In this document: piece by piece, positions 1 to 5,948 of the stretch
Layout: every line of letters begins with the position of its first letter
Position numbering within the stretch: the stretch's first letter is position 1
Notes under the pieces: generated by a model
Told to the model about the DNA's origin: nothing
The model's database searches: none
The model's input: only the letters and a program-made list of their open reading frames with translations
Program-made: the position numbers and the translations under genes
From: Candidatus Woesearchaeota archaeon
Lineage (GTDB): Archaea > Nanobdellota > Nanobdellia > Woesearchaeales > 21-14-0-10-32-9
Assembly: GCA_020854775.1 (NCBI GenBank)
Contig: JAHKLZ010000004.1
Location: 1 to 33,477, forward strand
Length of the DNA stretch: 33,477 bases
Direction of reading: 5' to 3'

Positions 1-675
1 TATTAAACTAGTTGTTGTTGTCCAAAAATCCCCGTTAACTAGAGTGGTGGGTGTCAAACCGTGTGGTAAATTCAAATAAGCAGAATCAGTTATTGACGCA
101 GGCAAATTTAATTTCCCTGTGAGTGTTCCTCCACTTAAAGGTAAATGACCTGTTTGTGAATAAGTGTAAGCCGTATTCCAATTCGTACTGGTTCCTCCTG
201 TCGCGGTGATTGTTCCGTTAACGTCTAGTTCGGTTCCTGGAGTCGTTGTGCCTATGCCTACTCTGTTCGTGGTGGTGTTTACGAATAAGGTGTTTGTGTC
301 TACTATTAGGTCTCCGCTTACTCCTAAGTCGCCGTCAACAGCGGTGTCTCCTCCTAGCCACGTTTCGCCTATTACTGTTAAATCATTACTTGGGGTGGTT
401 GTTCCTATTCCTAGTCTGGAATTGGTGTTGTCCCAGAACAAGTCATTGTTCCCACTTACTGTGTTGGGTGTCGTGGTCCAGAACGTGATTTGTCCTGGTT
501 GTACATCTCCTTCATGGTATAGTCCGCTGACTGAGTCTAGCACTTCGGTTAATGGTTTCCATTCAGCATTACCTTGAGTATCTACGGAGGTTAGCACACG
601 ATTTTCTTCTGGGGTTCCGCCTTCTATGCGGATCGTGCTTTCGAATACTGTTGGTAGGTTAAAACGTAGTTTCAA
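1..675 (-). CDS. Phage tail-fibre-like protein, N-terminal part (runs off left edge)
   Basis: An open frame of 225 codons reads from a TTG at 675 to the first base of the window with no stop, so the C-terminus is missing. The product begins MKLRFNLPTVFESTIRIEGG and holds two copies of a GIGTTTP motif (LGIGTTTPSNDLTV and VGIGTTTPGTELDVNG) about 45 residues apart. A 'LPLSGGTLTGKL' segment and a 'NLPHGLTPTTLVNGDFWTTT' segment follow. This vocabulary is typical of trimeric tail-fibre shafts of tailed viruses and related bacterial adhesins, which often end in an S74 self-cleaving chaperone (not visible here). The TTG start is chosen because a strong Shine-Dalgarno, GGAAGGTGA, lies six bases upstream and an in-frame TGA closes the frame just before. 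It is 44 bases downstream of a small regulator on the same strand. Family assignment is by motif recognition; whether it is proviral or a cell-surface adhesin is open. Confidence 0.7.
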   Translation of the reverse strand, partial: MKLRFNLPTVFESTIRIEGGTPEENRVLTSVDTQGNAEWKPLTEVLDSVSGLYHEGDVQPGQITFWTTTPNTVSGNNDLFWDNTNSRLGIGTTTPSNDLTVIGETWLGGDTAVDGDLGVSGDLIVDTNTLFVNTTTNRVGIGTTTPGTELDVNGTITATGGTSTNWNTAYTYSQTGHLPLSGGTLTGKLNLPASITDSAYLNLPHGLTPTTLVNGDFWTTTTSLI

Positions 676-681
676 CGTGTT

Positions 682-690
682 TCACCTTCC
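682..690 (-). promoter_or_regulatory. Shine-Dalgarno site of the tail-fibre-like gene
   Basis: On the minus strand this reads GGAAGGTGA, a near-perfect complement of the archaeal 16S rRNA 3' end, six bases before the TTG at 675. It decides the start, since no ATG lies nearby in frame. Confidence 0.75.
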
Positions 691-719
691 GCTTTTTTTG
701 TTTTGATAACCATTTTTTT

Positions 720-920
720 TTATAGTTCGTCCTCTAGTTTGATTTTTAGTTTCTGGGTGATGTTTAGGATTTTTTGTGCTTCTCTGATTTTTTTGTGTGC
801 GCTTCTTTCGAATTTTGAGACGGCTGCTTGAGAAATTTTTAGTTTGTTAGCTATCTCGGTTTGAGTAAGCTTTTGCTTACTTCTAAGTTCTAGAATTTCA
901 TATTCTTTTTTCGTTAACAA
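720..920 (-). CDS. Tfx-like helix-turn-helix DNA-binding protein
   Basis: This 66-residue protein starts MLTKKEYEILELRSKQKLTQ and contains the helix-turn-helix TEIANKLKISQAAVSKFERSA. The order LT-x-x-x-Y-E-I-L-E-L-R, then TQ-x-E-I-A, then the recognition helix matches the archaeal Tfx family and sigma-70 region 4-like regulators. It is shorter than usual Tfx proteins: the DNA-binding half is present, followed only by a charged helix. The start is TTG at 920, which matches the usual 'MLT' family beginning. A concentric inverted repeat covers its promoter, suggesting autoregulation. The tail-fibre-like gene follows 44 bases downstream on the same strand and is probably co-transcribed, so the regulator may control it. 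Target and function are inference. Confidence 0.75.
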   Translation of the reverse strand: MLTKKEYEILELRSKQKLTQTEIANKLKISQAAVSKFERSAHKKIREAQKILNITQKLKIKLEDEL

Positions 921-922
921 TT

Positions 923-971
923 GTACAACCTAAACAAGTTTTAATATGTTTAAAACCTATAATGGTTGTAC
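923..971. promoter_or_regulatory. Concentric inverted repeat, putative operator
   Basis: Outer arms GTACAACC (923-930) and GGTTGTAC (964-971) are perfect reverse complements. Inner arms GTTTTAA (938-944) and TTAAAAC (950-956) are also perfect and share exactly the same centre, base 947. The structure ends two bases before the start codon of the helix-turn-helix gene and abuts its TATA box at 976-983. Its position across the expected transcription start suits an operator bound by a dimeric or tetrameric regulator, most simply the neighbouring Tfx-like protein. A role as an origin or terminus element, or as an RNA hairpin, is possible. Confidence 0.6.
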
Positions 972-975
972 TAAT

Positions 976-983
976 ATATAAAT
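976..983 (-). promoter_or_regulatory. TATA box for the helix-turn-helix gene
   Basis: The minus strand reads TTTATATA, preceded by an A-rich BRE-like stretch (GCAAAACA). Initiation about 25 bases downstream would fall inside the inverted repeat and leave a short leader of about 30 bases. An alternative TATA-like sequence within the inner arms (around 940-955) could give a leaderless transcript. Confidence 0.5.
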
Positions 984-1063
984 GTTTTGCAAAAAACCAC
1001 TAAAATCACAGAATAAAAACAAATTTAGAAACACAATAAAATTAACAAGAAATTAACCAATTA

Positions 1064-1714
1064 TCACTTAACAATTTTCTTAAAAGAACCATCACTTTGA
1101 ACATGCAAAGCAAGAAAACCAACAGGAACATCACCATCCAAACCATGAACTTCCCTAACCTTATCAACAACGAAATTAGGAACATCATTAGCCAAATCAA
1201 GAAACGCATCAATATTAGCCAAATCATCATCAATCAAAACACAAAACCTATACAAACCAGAACTCAAATAACTAATAATTCTAGACTTCTTACGAACCGC
1301 GATACTCTCCCCACTCTTAATATTACCAACCCTATCAACATAAAAAACATCTTTATCAGAAACATCAATACCATGATCATAAAAAGTCTTAAGAAAAGTA
1401 TCCTTATCCTGAAAATCCTCACGAGCAGTCAAAACAACAATCTTAGAATTAACAACATCAACATTTTTTAACAAATCCTTAACCAAAGACAAAGTCTCAG
1501 GAATAGGCACAGAAGTCTCCCTAAAAAAAGAAGCATCCCTAAACTCAGAAAAATCAAAAACCTCACCAACACCAAGAACATAAGAATTATACTCCTTATT
1601 AGACAACTCCCTAACCAAAGAACCATTCTTAAAAACCTTAACCTTAGCAAAAGTACGAAACAAAGTCTCATCCAAATCCACAAAAACAACGCTGTTCTGC
1701 TTATTAACAAACAT
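1064..1714 (-). CDS. HAD-superfamily phosphatase
   Basis: The 216-residue product carries the haloacid dehalogenase motifs in order. Motif I is VVFVDLDETLF with the nucleophile and acid at D13 and D15. Motif II is IVVLTAR with T96. A lysine pair near 142-143 may serve as motif III. Motif IV is VLIDDDLANI with D162-D164. These support a Mg-dependent phosphohydrolase acting in the cytoplasm; the cap insert (about residues 30-85) does not identify a substrate. The ATG at 1714 is well placed, because a TTTATATAA box is centred 27 bases upstream, implying a leaderless transcript. The coding strand is T+G-rich, unlike the plus-strand genes nearby. The substrate is unknown. Confidence 0.8.
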   Translation of the reverse strand: MFVNKQNSVVFVDLDETLFRTFAKVKVFKNGSLVRELSNKEYNSYVLGVGEVFDFSEFRDASFFRETSVPIPETLSLVKDLLKNVDVVNSKIVVLTAREDFQDKDTFLKTFYDHGIDVSDKDVFYVDRVGNIKSGESIAVRKKSRIISYLSSGLYRFCVLIDDDLANIDAFLDLANDVPNFVVDKVREVHGLDGDVPVGFLALHVQSDGSFKKIVK

Positions 1715-1736
1715 AAAATAACAGAAATACTAATCA

Positions 1737-1745
1737 TTATATAAA
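1737..1745 (-). promoter_or_regulatory. TATA box of the HAD gene
   Basis: TTTATATAA on the minus strand, centred 27 bases before the ATG at 1714 and lying between that ATG and the stop of the upstream gene. The spacing predicts a leaderless mRNA. Confidence 0.65.
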
Positions 1746-1767
1746 TATTTAAGTCAAAAAAAACAAC

Positions 1768-2637
1768 CTAAAAAGTTTCCTTTAAACGACAAGCCCTACA
1801 AATATTACCCTCGGAAGGAAAACTACAAACTTCGCAAGTACCAGTAACAACAGGAGAATCATTACTAATCTTCAAATCCAAAAAAGTAGAAATGATATTA
1901 TCCTTAACACCAGGATTAATTACTTCAGCAGAATTAATAAAATCCCTAACCTTAGACCTAAAACTCAAACGAGCAAAAGGACACTCAACAAAAGGAACAT
2001 CAAAACCCTTCAAAAAAGCAAAAGCAAGAATCTCTTTCTCACGCAAATAATACAAAGGCTTAATCTTCCTAGTAAAACCATCACTCTCCCTAGTAATAGG
2101 ACCCTGACGATCAAACAAATCTAACTGAGCCTTAAACAAATTCATCAACACAGCCTGAGCCTCATCATCCAAATTATGACCAGTAGCAACCTTATCAAAA
2201 CCCTGAGAATACTTATTCAACATGAAACGACGAAAAGTACCACAAGCATTACACATAGAACCATGACTAGGCATATCATCCAAATCCCTACCAGTCTCAT
2301 CCTTAAAACTCTTAATAACTAAAGGAACACCATAAGAAGAACAAAAAACCCTAAGAAAATCCAAAGTCTCAGAACGATAACCCTCAATACCCTCATCAAT
2401 AGCCAAAGCAGAAACATCATAACCAAACTTATTCAACAAATACAATAAAACAACAGAGTCCTTACCACCACTCACAGCCACACAAACCCTATCATCCTTA
2501 TCCAACAAACCAAACCTAGATATAGTATCTTCAACTTTTTTCTCAAAATAATCCAAGAAATGAACCTTACAAAAACCAGACATAACAACTTTATCAGAAC
2601 AAACAGAACAACCCAACCTAACCACCAGAAACCACAC
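1768..2637 (-). CDS. ncsA: NcsA/TtuA-type tRNA 2-thiolation ATPase
   Basis: This PP-loop protein (up to 289 residues) should adenylate a tRNA uridine and replace oxygen with sulfur (2-thiouridine). An N-terminal zinc finger (CSVC ... FCKVH) is followed by the ATP-binding PP-loop CVAVSGGKDS near residue 55, a CNACG pair, the loop ATGHNLDDEAQ, a lone cysteine in FVECPFARLS, and a C-terminal zinc finger (CEVC ... CRAC). The CxxC plus the later single Cys match the three cysteines that hold the Fe-S cluster in TtuA. The start is uncertain: GTG at 2637 gives the longest form, while GTG at 2625 (MVRLGCSVC) better resembles family N-termini. It overlaps the end of the upstream ubiquitin-like gene, so the two are probably translated together. 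The family is clear; the exact tRNA position modified is inference. Confidence 0.85.
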   Translation of the reverse strand: MWFLVVRLGCSVCSDKVVMSGFCKVHFLDYFEKKVEDTISRFGLLDKDDRVCVAVSGGKDSVVLLYLLNKFGYDVSALAIDEGIEGYRSETLDFLRVFCSSYGVPLVIKSFKDETGRDLDDMPSHGSMCNACGTFRRFMLNKYSQGFDKVATGHNLDDEAQAVLMNLFKAQLDLFDRQGPITRESDGFTRKIKPLYYLREKEILAFAFLKGFDVPFVECPFARLSFRSKVRDFINSAEVINPGVKDNIISTFLDLKISNDSPVVTGTCEVCSFPSEGNICRACRLKETF

Positions 2638-2812
2638 TTAACAACTTAAGCTCATCATCACCTTCACAAACCTCATCCAAAGACACAAGCTCATTATTCT
2701 TAATAACTAAGACTTCCTCAGAATTAACGCCTAACAACTCTAACAAAGACTCATAAGTACCACTAAATTCTAACTCCTTCCAAGACTTATCTCGCTCAAC
2801 AAAAACCTTCAT
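2618..2812 (-). CDS. Ubiquitin-like sulfur carrier (SAMP/Urm1/TtuB-like)
   Basis: The 64-residue protein has the beta-grasp pattern MKVFVERDKSWKELEFSG... and ends exactly in SVVSGG. A C-terminal Gly-Gly is the hallmark of ThiS/MoaD/Urm1/SAMP carriers, which an E1-like enzyme converts to a thiocarboxylate. Its last 20 bases overlap the longest form of the NcsA/TtuA-type gene, so it most likely delivers sulfur for tRNA thiolation, as TtuB does for TtuA. It may also be conjugated to proteins. No E1 (UbaA/MoeB-like) gene is in the window. A weak TATA-like TTTTAATAA near 2832-2840 could give its own leaderless transcript; otherwise it is co-transcribed with the zinc ribbon 51 bases upstream. Confidence 0.8.
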   Translation of the reverse strand: MKVFVERDKSWKELEFSGTYESLLELLGVNSEEVLVIKNNELVSLDEVCEGDDELKLLSVVSGG

Positions 2813-2863
2813 AAAAACAAGAAATCAAAACTTATTAAAAAAAGTATCTAAAAACAAAATAAA

Positions 2864-3043
2864 TCACCAAGAAACAGGAAGCTCCCTAACAATCCTCGTC
2901 TTAGAAAAATCAGAATGAATCTTAAACGTCTTACCACAATAAACACAACGCTTACTCTTACCAGAAACCTCCCACCTACCCTTAATACGAGGAGCAACCT
3001 TTTGATCATTACCACACCTATCACAACGAACAACGAACATCAT
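2864..3043 (-). CDS. Small zinc-ribbon protein
   Basis: A 59-codon gene whose product contains CDRCG near the N-terminus and CVYCG about 26 residues later, a two-CxxC zinc ribbon, followed by a basic segment and a C-terminal VRELPVSW. Two consecutive ATGs (3043 and 3040) begin the frame; the first is preferred because a TTTTTATA box (3066-3073) is centred about 27 bases upstream. It is the first gene of the probable zinc ribbon - ubiquitin-like protein - NcsA operon. Such short ribbons are common in archaeal transcription, translation and RNA-modification proteins. The function is not known, and a link to tRNA thiolation rests only on context. Confidence 0.75.
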   Translation of the reverse strand: MMFVVRCDRCGNDQKVAPRIKGRWEVSGKSKRCVYCGKTFKIHSDFSKTRIVRELPVSW

Positions 3044-3065
3044 AACAAAAAATAAACAAAAAAAC

Positions 3066-3073
3066 TATAAAAA
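3066..3073 (-). promoter_or_regulatory. TATA box of the zinc-ribbon operon
   Basis: TTTTTATA on the minus strand, centred about 27 bases before the ATG at 3043, predicting a leaderless transcript for the zinc-ribbon, ubiquitin-like and NcsA genes. Confidence 0.5.
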
Positions 3074-3098
3074 CACTACCTCCACGAATGTCCAGTGA

Positions 3099-3698
3099 CT
3101 ACTTAAGAAAACTAATACCAAAACCACTATTAATATAACTAAGACTACGAGCATAAACATCAGGATTACTATTATGCGAAATCATCCTATTAACTTGCTT
3201 ATCCAAATCAAAATACTTCAAAGAACCAAGAATACTACGACCATTCTCAAACAAATTCTTATCAGGATCCAACACACCATTAAACCTCAAAACTTGCTCA
3301 GTCCTAACACGACTCTGATCACTAACATAAGAACCCTTACCAACCTCGACATTCTTCAACTCCTTAAAATGAACAAAAAAAGAAGAATCCAAAAAATCAA
3401 ACTCCAAACCAAAATGAAGACCAAAATCACCATACCTAAAATCAAAAAGCTCCTCAACCACTAAAACAGAACTAACACTCTCCTTCTCCATGTAATCCTT
3501 CAAAACCAAAGTCAAAGGAGAACAAGCCTGCATATAAAATAATTCTTTACTCTCCAAAATCTGATTAAGACTCTGCTTACCAAACTTCTCCCTAATATCA
3601 GAAGCAGACCAATTAACCAAGCTTATACTCTCAATCTTATTAAGCAAAGGCCTAAAAAAATCAGACAATTCCTTTTCTTCACGCAAACTAAAACTCAT
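3099..3698 (-). CDS. Unrecognised 199-residue protein, possible papain-like fold
   Basis: I do not recognise the family. ATG at 3698 is chosen over an upstream GTG at 3704 because a TTTATAAA box (3722-3729) is centred 27-28 bases before it. The protein has no signal peptide or membrane segment. A cysteine (C59) sits at the start of a predicted helix (QACSPLTLVLKDYM). Alternating hydrophobic strands follow, containing H95 (GLHFGLEFDF) and H110 (FFVHFKEL). A helix cysteine followed by strand histidines is the order seen in papain/transglutaminase-like folds, but this is only suggestive. A conserved-looking segment LRFNGVLDPDKNLFENG lies near residues 137-153. Its coding strand is T+G-rich like the neighbouring minus-strand genes, so it appears resident rather than recently acquired. 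Confidence 0.7.
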   Translation of the reverse strand: MSFSLREEKELSDFFRPLLNKIESISLVNWSASDIREKFGKQSLNQILESKELFYMQACSPLTLVLKDYMEKESVSSVLVVEELFDFRYGDFGLHFGLEFDFLDSSFFVHFKELKNVEVGKGSYVSDQSRVRTEQVLRFNGVLDPDKNLFENGRSILGSLKYFDLDKQVNRMISHNSNPDVYARSLSYINSGFGISFLK

Positions 3699-3721
3699 AA
3701 TCACTCAGAAATAACAACTTT

Positions 3722-3729
3722 TTTATAAA
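3722..3729 (-). promoter_or_regulatory. TATA box of the 199-residue protein gene
   Basis: TTTATAAA centred 27-28 bases before the ATG at 3698, implying a leaderless message and supporting that ATG over the GTG at 3704. Confidence 0.6.
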
Positions 3730-3748
3730 TATTATTCAAAAAACCAAG

Positions 3749-3772
3749 AAAAAAAATAAAAAAATAAAAAAA
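3749..3772 (-). terminator. Oligo-T terminator after the Yip1-like gene
   Basis: On the minus strand the sequence immediately after the stop at 3776 is almost only T (runs of T5-T8 broken by single A residues). This is the usual archaeal intrinsic termination signal. Confidence 0.5.
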
Positions 3773-3775
3773 TAA

Positions 3776-4298
3776 TTAAGCGTTAGGCGGAACCATATAA
3801 GAAGGACTCATCGCGCCATACAAACTGCCAAAACCAAGAATTAACAACAAAATAATAGGTATTAACAAAACCAACACAGCCTTCCACGCAGCTAACTTAT
3901 GAACCTTCATCAAAACAAAAACATTAAGACCTAAAATCCATAAACCAATAATGTACTGCAAAAACACACCTATAACAGGTATAAACGCGAACCAATACAA
4001 AATAAAACAATTACTCAAAGACCTAAAATACTGAGCGCCAGTAGCCTTACCCTTAAAAAGAAATTTCGCAATGAAATGATAAATAGAATAACCAATAACG
4101 AAACTAATTATCAAAATTATAGGCATAAAAATCAAACCCGTAACATTCAAAGCAGAAATCGCCATAGCCACACCAGCAAAGAGCCAAAGTCAAAAAACCA
4201 AAACCGGTAGCACTATTACTATTAGCCAACTTACTAATAGCTTTATCATCAAAAATTATAGCTCTCAAAGAATCCTTCACATTTTCCAAAAAAGACAT
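3776..4298 (-). pseudogene. Yip1-family membrane protein with a +1 frameshift
   Basis: The first frame starts MSFLENVKDSLRAIIFDDK and stays sensible to ...GFGFLTLAL, then would end in a Cys/Tyr-rich tail at 4104. The adjacent frame continues as a multi-spanning protein (GVAMAISALNVTG, FMPIILIISFVIGYSIYHFI, IPVIGVFLQYIIGLWILGL, VLVLLIPIILLLILGFGSLY). Joined together they resemble archaeal Yip1-domain proteins: a soluble N-terminal helix, then four to five membrane helices. The break lies between about 4176 and 4190; one surplus T in the CTTTGC at 4177-4181 would explain it. The frame-two codons further upstream hit a TGA at 4190-4192. The promoter and a perfect Shine-Dalgarno are intact, so this could be a very recent mutation, a sequencing error or a programmed shift. 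The function of the family here is unknown. Confidence 0.65.
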
Positions 4299-4305
4299 AA
4301 TAAAA

Positions 4306-4311
4306 ACCTCC
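4306..4311 (-). promoter_or_regulatory. Shine-Dalgarno of the Yip1-like gene
   Basis: GGAGGT on the minus strand, seven bases before the ATG at 4298. It selects ATG 4298 over the in-frame TTG at 4313, which lies within the same TTGGAGG string. Confidence 0.75.
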
Positions 4312-4351
4312 AATTAATTTTTTTTATTCAAATGAAGAATTGAAAAAAGAA

Positions 4352-4361
4352 CTTTATAAAG
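4352..4361. promoter_or_regulatory. Palindromic TATA box shared by divergent genes
   Basis: CTTTATAAAG is a perfect palindrome between two divergent membrane-protein genes (Yip1-like on the minus strand, thioredoxin on the plus strand). Initiation 25 bases to either side would give leaders of roughly 30 and 50 bases, both containing Shine-Dalgarno-like sequence. Shared use is inference. Confidence 0.5.
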
Positions 4362-4433
4362 GTATCTAAAGATTAACACAAAATAAATAAACAAAAACAA
4401 AACACCCCTAAATAAATAAGAGGACTTAATAAA

Positions 4434-4841
4434 ATGGGCAAAAGAAACAAAAAACAAGAAACAAAAAAAAATAATGTGCTTCTATACGCAACAGCAGGAA
4501 TACTAGCAGTACTAATAGGAACAATAGTATTCATAGTAGCAAAACCAACAAGTAACGTAGTAGCAGGAGAAGGAGAATTAGACGAATTCGCCAAGTGCCT
4601 AACAGAACAAGGCGCAATATTCTACGGAACAGAATGGTGCGGATTCTGCCAACAACAAAAAACAATGTTCCAAGAATCAATGCAACACATAAACTTCATA
4701 GACTGCGACCAAAACAGAAACACATGCCAACAAGAAGGAATCACAGGATACCCAACATGGAAAATCAACGGACAACTATACCCAGGCATGCAACAACTAA
4801 CAAGACTATCAGACATAAGCGGATGCGAACTATTCGCATAA
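4434..4841 (+). CDS. Membrane-anchored thioredoxin-like oxidoreductase
   Basis: The 135-residue product has a basic N-terminus (MGKRNKKQETKKNN) and one membrane anchor (about residues 15-36, LLYATAGILAVLIGTIVFIV). An extracytoplasmic thioredoxin-like domain follows with the active site EWCGFC near residues 67-72 and the cis-proline motif GYPTW near 105. Further cysteines (AKCL, DCD, NTC and a C-terminal SGC) match the pattern of the thioredoxin domain that partners or is fused to VKOR-type disulfide oxidases. It should form or shuffle disulfides outside the membrane, which fits the many Cys-rich exported proteins in this window. No VKOR or DsbB gene is present here. An AGAGGA sequence about ten bases upstream could be its ribosome-binding site. 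The fold is strongly supported; the partner is inferred. Confidence 0.85.
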   Translation: MGKRNKKQETKKNNVLLYATAGILAVLIGTIVFIVAKPTSNVVAGEGELDEFAKCLTEQGAIFYGTEWCGFCQQQKTMFQESMQHINFIDCDQNRNTCQQEGITGYPTWKINGQLYPGMQQLTRLSDISGCELFA

Positions 4842-4860
4842 AAAAACCTTTTTTTTTCTT
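4840..4860. terminator. Bidirectional terminator between convergent genes
   Basis: Seven A residues, CC, then nine T residues and further T lie between the stops of the thioredoxin gene and the convergent transglycosylase gene. Each strand ends its message in an oligo-T run. Confidence 0.6.
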
Positions 4861-4862
4861 TA

Positions 4863-5807
4863 TTAAATATTATCAATTCTATCCTGGCGTTGCTTCTCCA
4901 AAGAACGATACAAAGCCAAAAAATTAGACTCACCATTATTAGGATGATACAACCTAATTAATTCCTTATACATAAAAACCTTATCAGCATACTCCCTAGA
5001 CTCCTTAGGCAAAACAAATCTACCATTCTTCTCAAAATTAATAATATCATCAGCACTAAAAAAACCCTCAGAATTAGCATCATTAATAACTCTGCTAAGC
5101 GCACTAGGCCCCCTATTATAAGCAGTCAAAGCCAAAGTATCATTACCAAACCTGCGCTGAAGACTCCTCAAATACTTAGCAGACTCACGAACATTATCCT
5201 CATGAACAAAAGGATTAGAATCCAAATAAACATAAGGACTCAACTGATTAAGACCTAAACAATCAGCCCTAGAAATAGCATAAGGATTAAAACGAGACTC
5301 AACACTAGCAACAGCTAAAAGCAAACGCCTATCAACACCCTCCTCCCTAGCAATCCTGGCATACAACTCACCAAATAACTGAAGATTACCAAAAAGATCA
5401 TTCGCAGAACCAACCTCGCCAACCCTAACACCTAACAAATCAGCAAAATCACTCCTTCCCAAAATATTAATCTCATCAGAAATATCACTACCTTTCTTAG
5501 TCAAAACATGAATCCTATTAAAAGAACTACTAGCCAAAGAATAACCCCCAAAAACAGTATCATCAACCAAGTACTTATAATTAGAATAAGCATCATCATC
5601 CCAAACAAAATCAGAAGAATAAACAACGTTCCTCAAAGAATCAACATTAGGCTCACAAATAGCTTCTAAACTAGAAGCCTCAATTTTTCTAGAAGAAAAA
5701 GTATCAGAAATAACAGAACCAAGAGACACATACTTAGAACTACAAATACTAAGAGAAGTCAAAAGACTACTTAAAGCCAACACCTTAACCAAATTCTTTT
5801 TTCTCAT
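4863..5807 (-). CDS. Exported lytic transglycosylase (SLT/lysozyme-like fold)
   Basis: The 314-residue protein starts with a signal peptide (MRKKNLVKVLALSSLLTSLS, ending near residue 22-25). After an unrecognised region comes a goose-lysozyme/SLT domain at about 145-245. Key elements are LLLAVASVESRFNPYA with catalytic Glu at E170, GLNQLSP (185-191), and ALTAYNRGPSAL (226-237), equivalent to the AYNxGP motif of soluble lytic transglycosylases. These enzymes cleave MurNAc-GlcNAc bonds in peptidoglycan. Archaea lack murein, so the natural target could be bacterial cell wall or another glycan. An AAGGTG Shine-Dalgarno sits five bases before the ATG at 5807. The coding strand is T+G-rich like its minus-strand neighbours, so the gene has been resident long enough to adopt local composition. 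Confidence 0.85.
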   Translation of the reverse strand: MRKKNLVKVLALSSLLTSLSICSSKYVSLGSVISDTFSSRKIEASSLEAICEPNVDSLRNVVYSSDFVWDDDAYSNYKYLVDDTVFGGYSLASSSFNRIHVLTKKGSDISDEINILGRSDFADLLGVRVGEVGSANDLFGNLQLFGELYARIAREEGVDRRLLLAVASVESRFNPYAISRADCLGLNQLSPYVYLDSNPFVHEDNVRESAKYLRSLQRRFGNDTLALTAYNRGPSALSRVINDANSEGFFSADDIINFEKNGRFVLPKESREYADKVFMYKELIRLYHPNNGESNFLALYRSLEKQRQDRIDNI

Positions 5808-5812
5808 AACAA

Positions 5813-5818
5813 CACCTT
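5813..5818 (-). promoter_or_regulatory. Shine-Dalgarno of the transglycosylase gene
   Basis: AAGGTG on the minus strand, five bases before the ATG at 5807. Confidence 0.65.
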
Positions 5819-5917
5819 AATAATACATAAAAAAATCTAAAAAAACAATAAAAACGCATAACGCGTCCAATCATACTCTAAAGTTAATACTTAAGAAGGA
5901 AAACTAGAAATCAACAA

Positions 5918-5926
5918 TTATTTAAA
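5918..5926 (+). promoter_or_regulatory. TATA box of the Nudix-acyltransferase operon
   Basis: TTATTTAAA, centred 27 bases before the ATG at 5949; leaderless transcript expected. Confidence 0.55.
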
Positions 5927-5948
5927 AAACTAATCATTTTTAAAAGAA

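Noticed and set aside
1097-1471. Plus-strand ORF of 124 codons, Asn/Ile-rich
   Set aside because: It is antisense to the HAD gene, has no recognisable domain, and is open only because strand bias removes stop codons.
2848-3033. Minus-strand ORF of 61 codons, hydrophobic
   Set aside because: It is a shifted frame of the zinc-ribbon gene; the in-frame reading has two CxxC motifs and a well-spaced promoter.
3776-4171. Second half of the Yip1-like gene as an independent gene
   Set aside because: It lacks its own TATA box or Shine-Dalgarno, and the upstream frame supplies the missing soluble N-terminus typical of the family.
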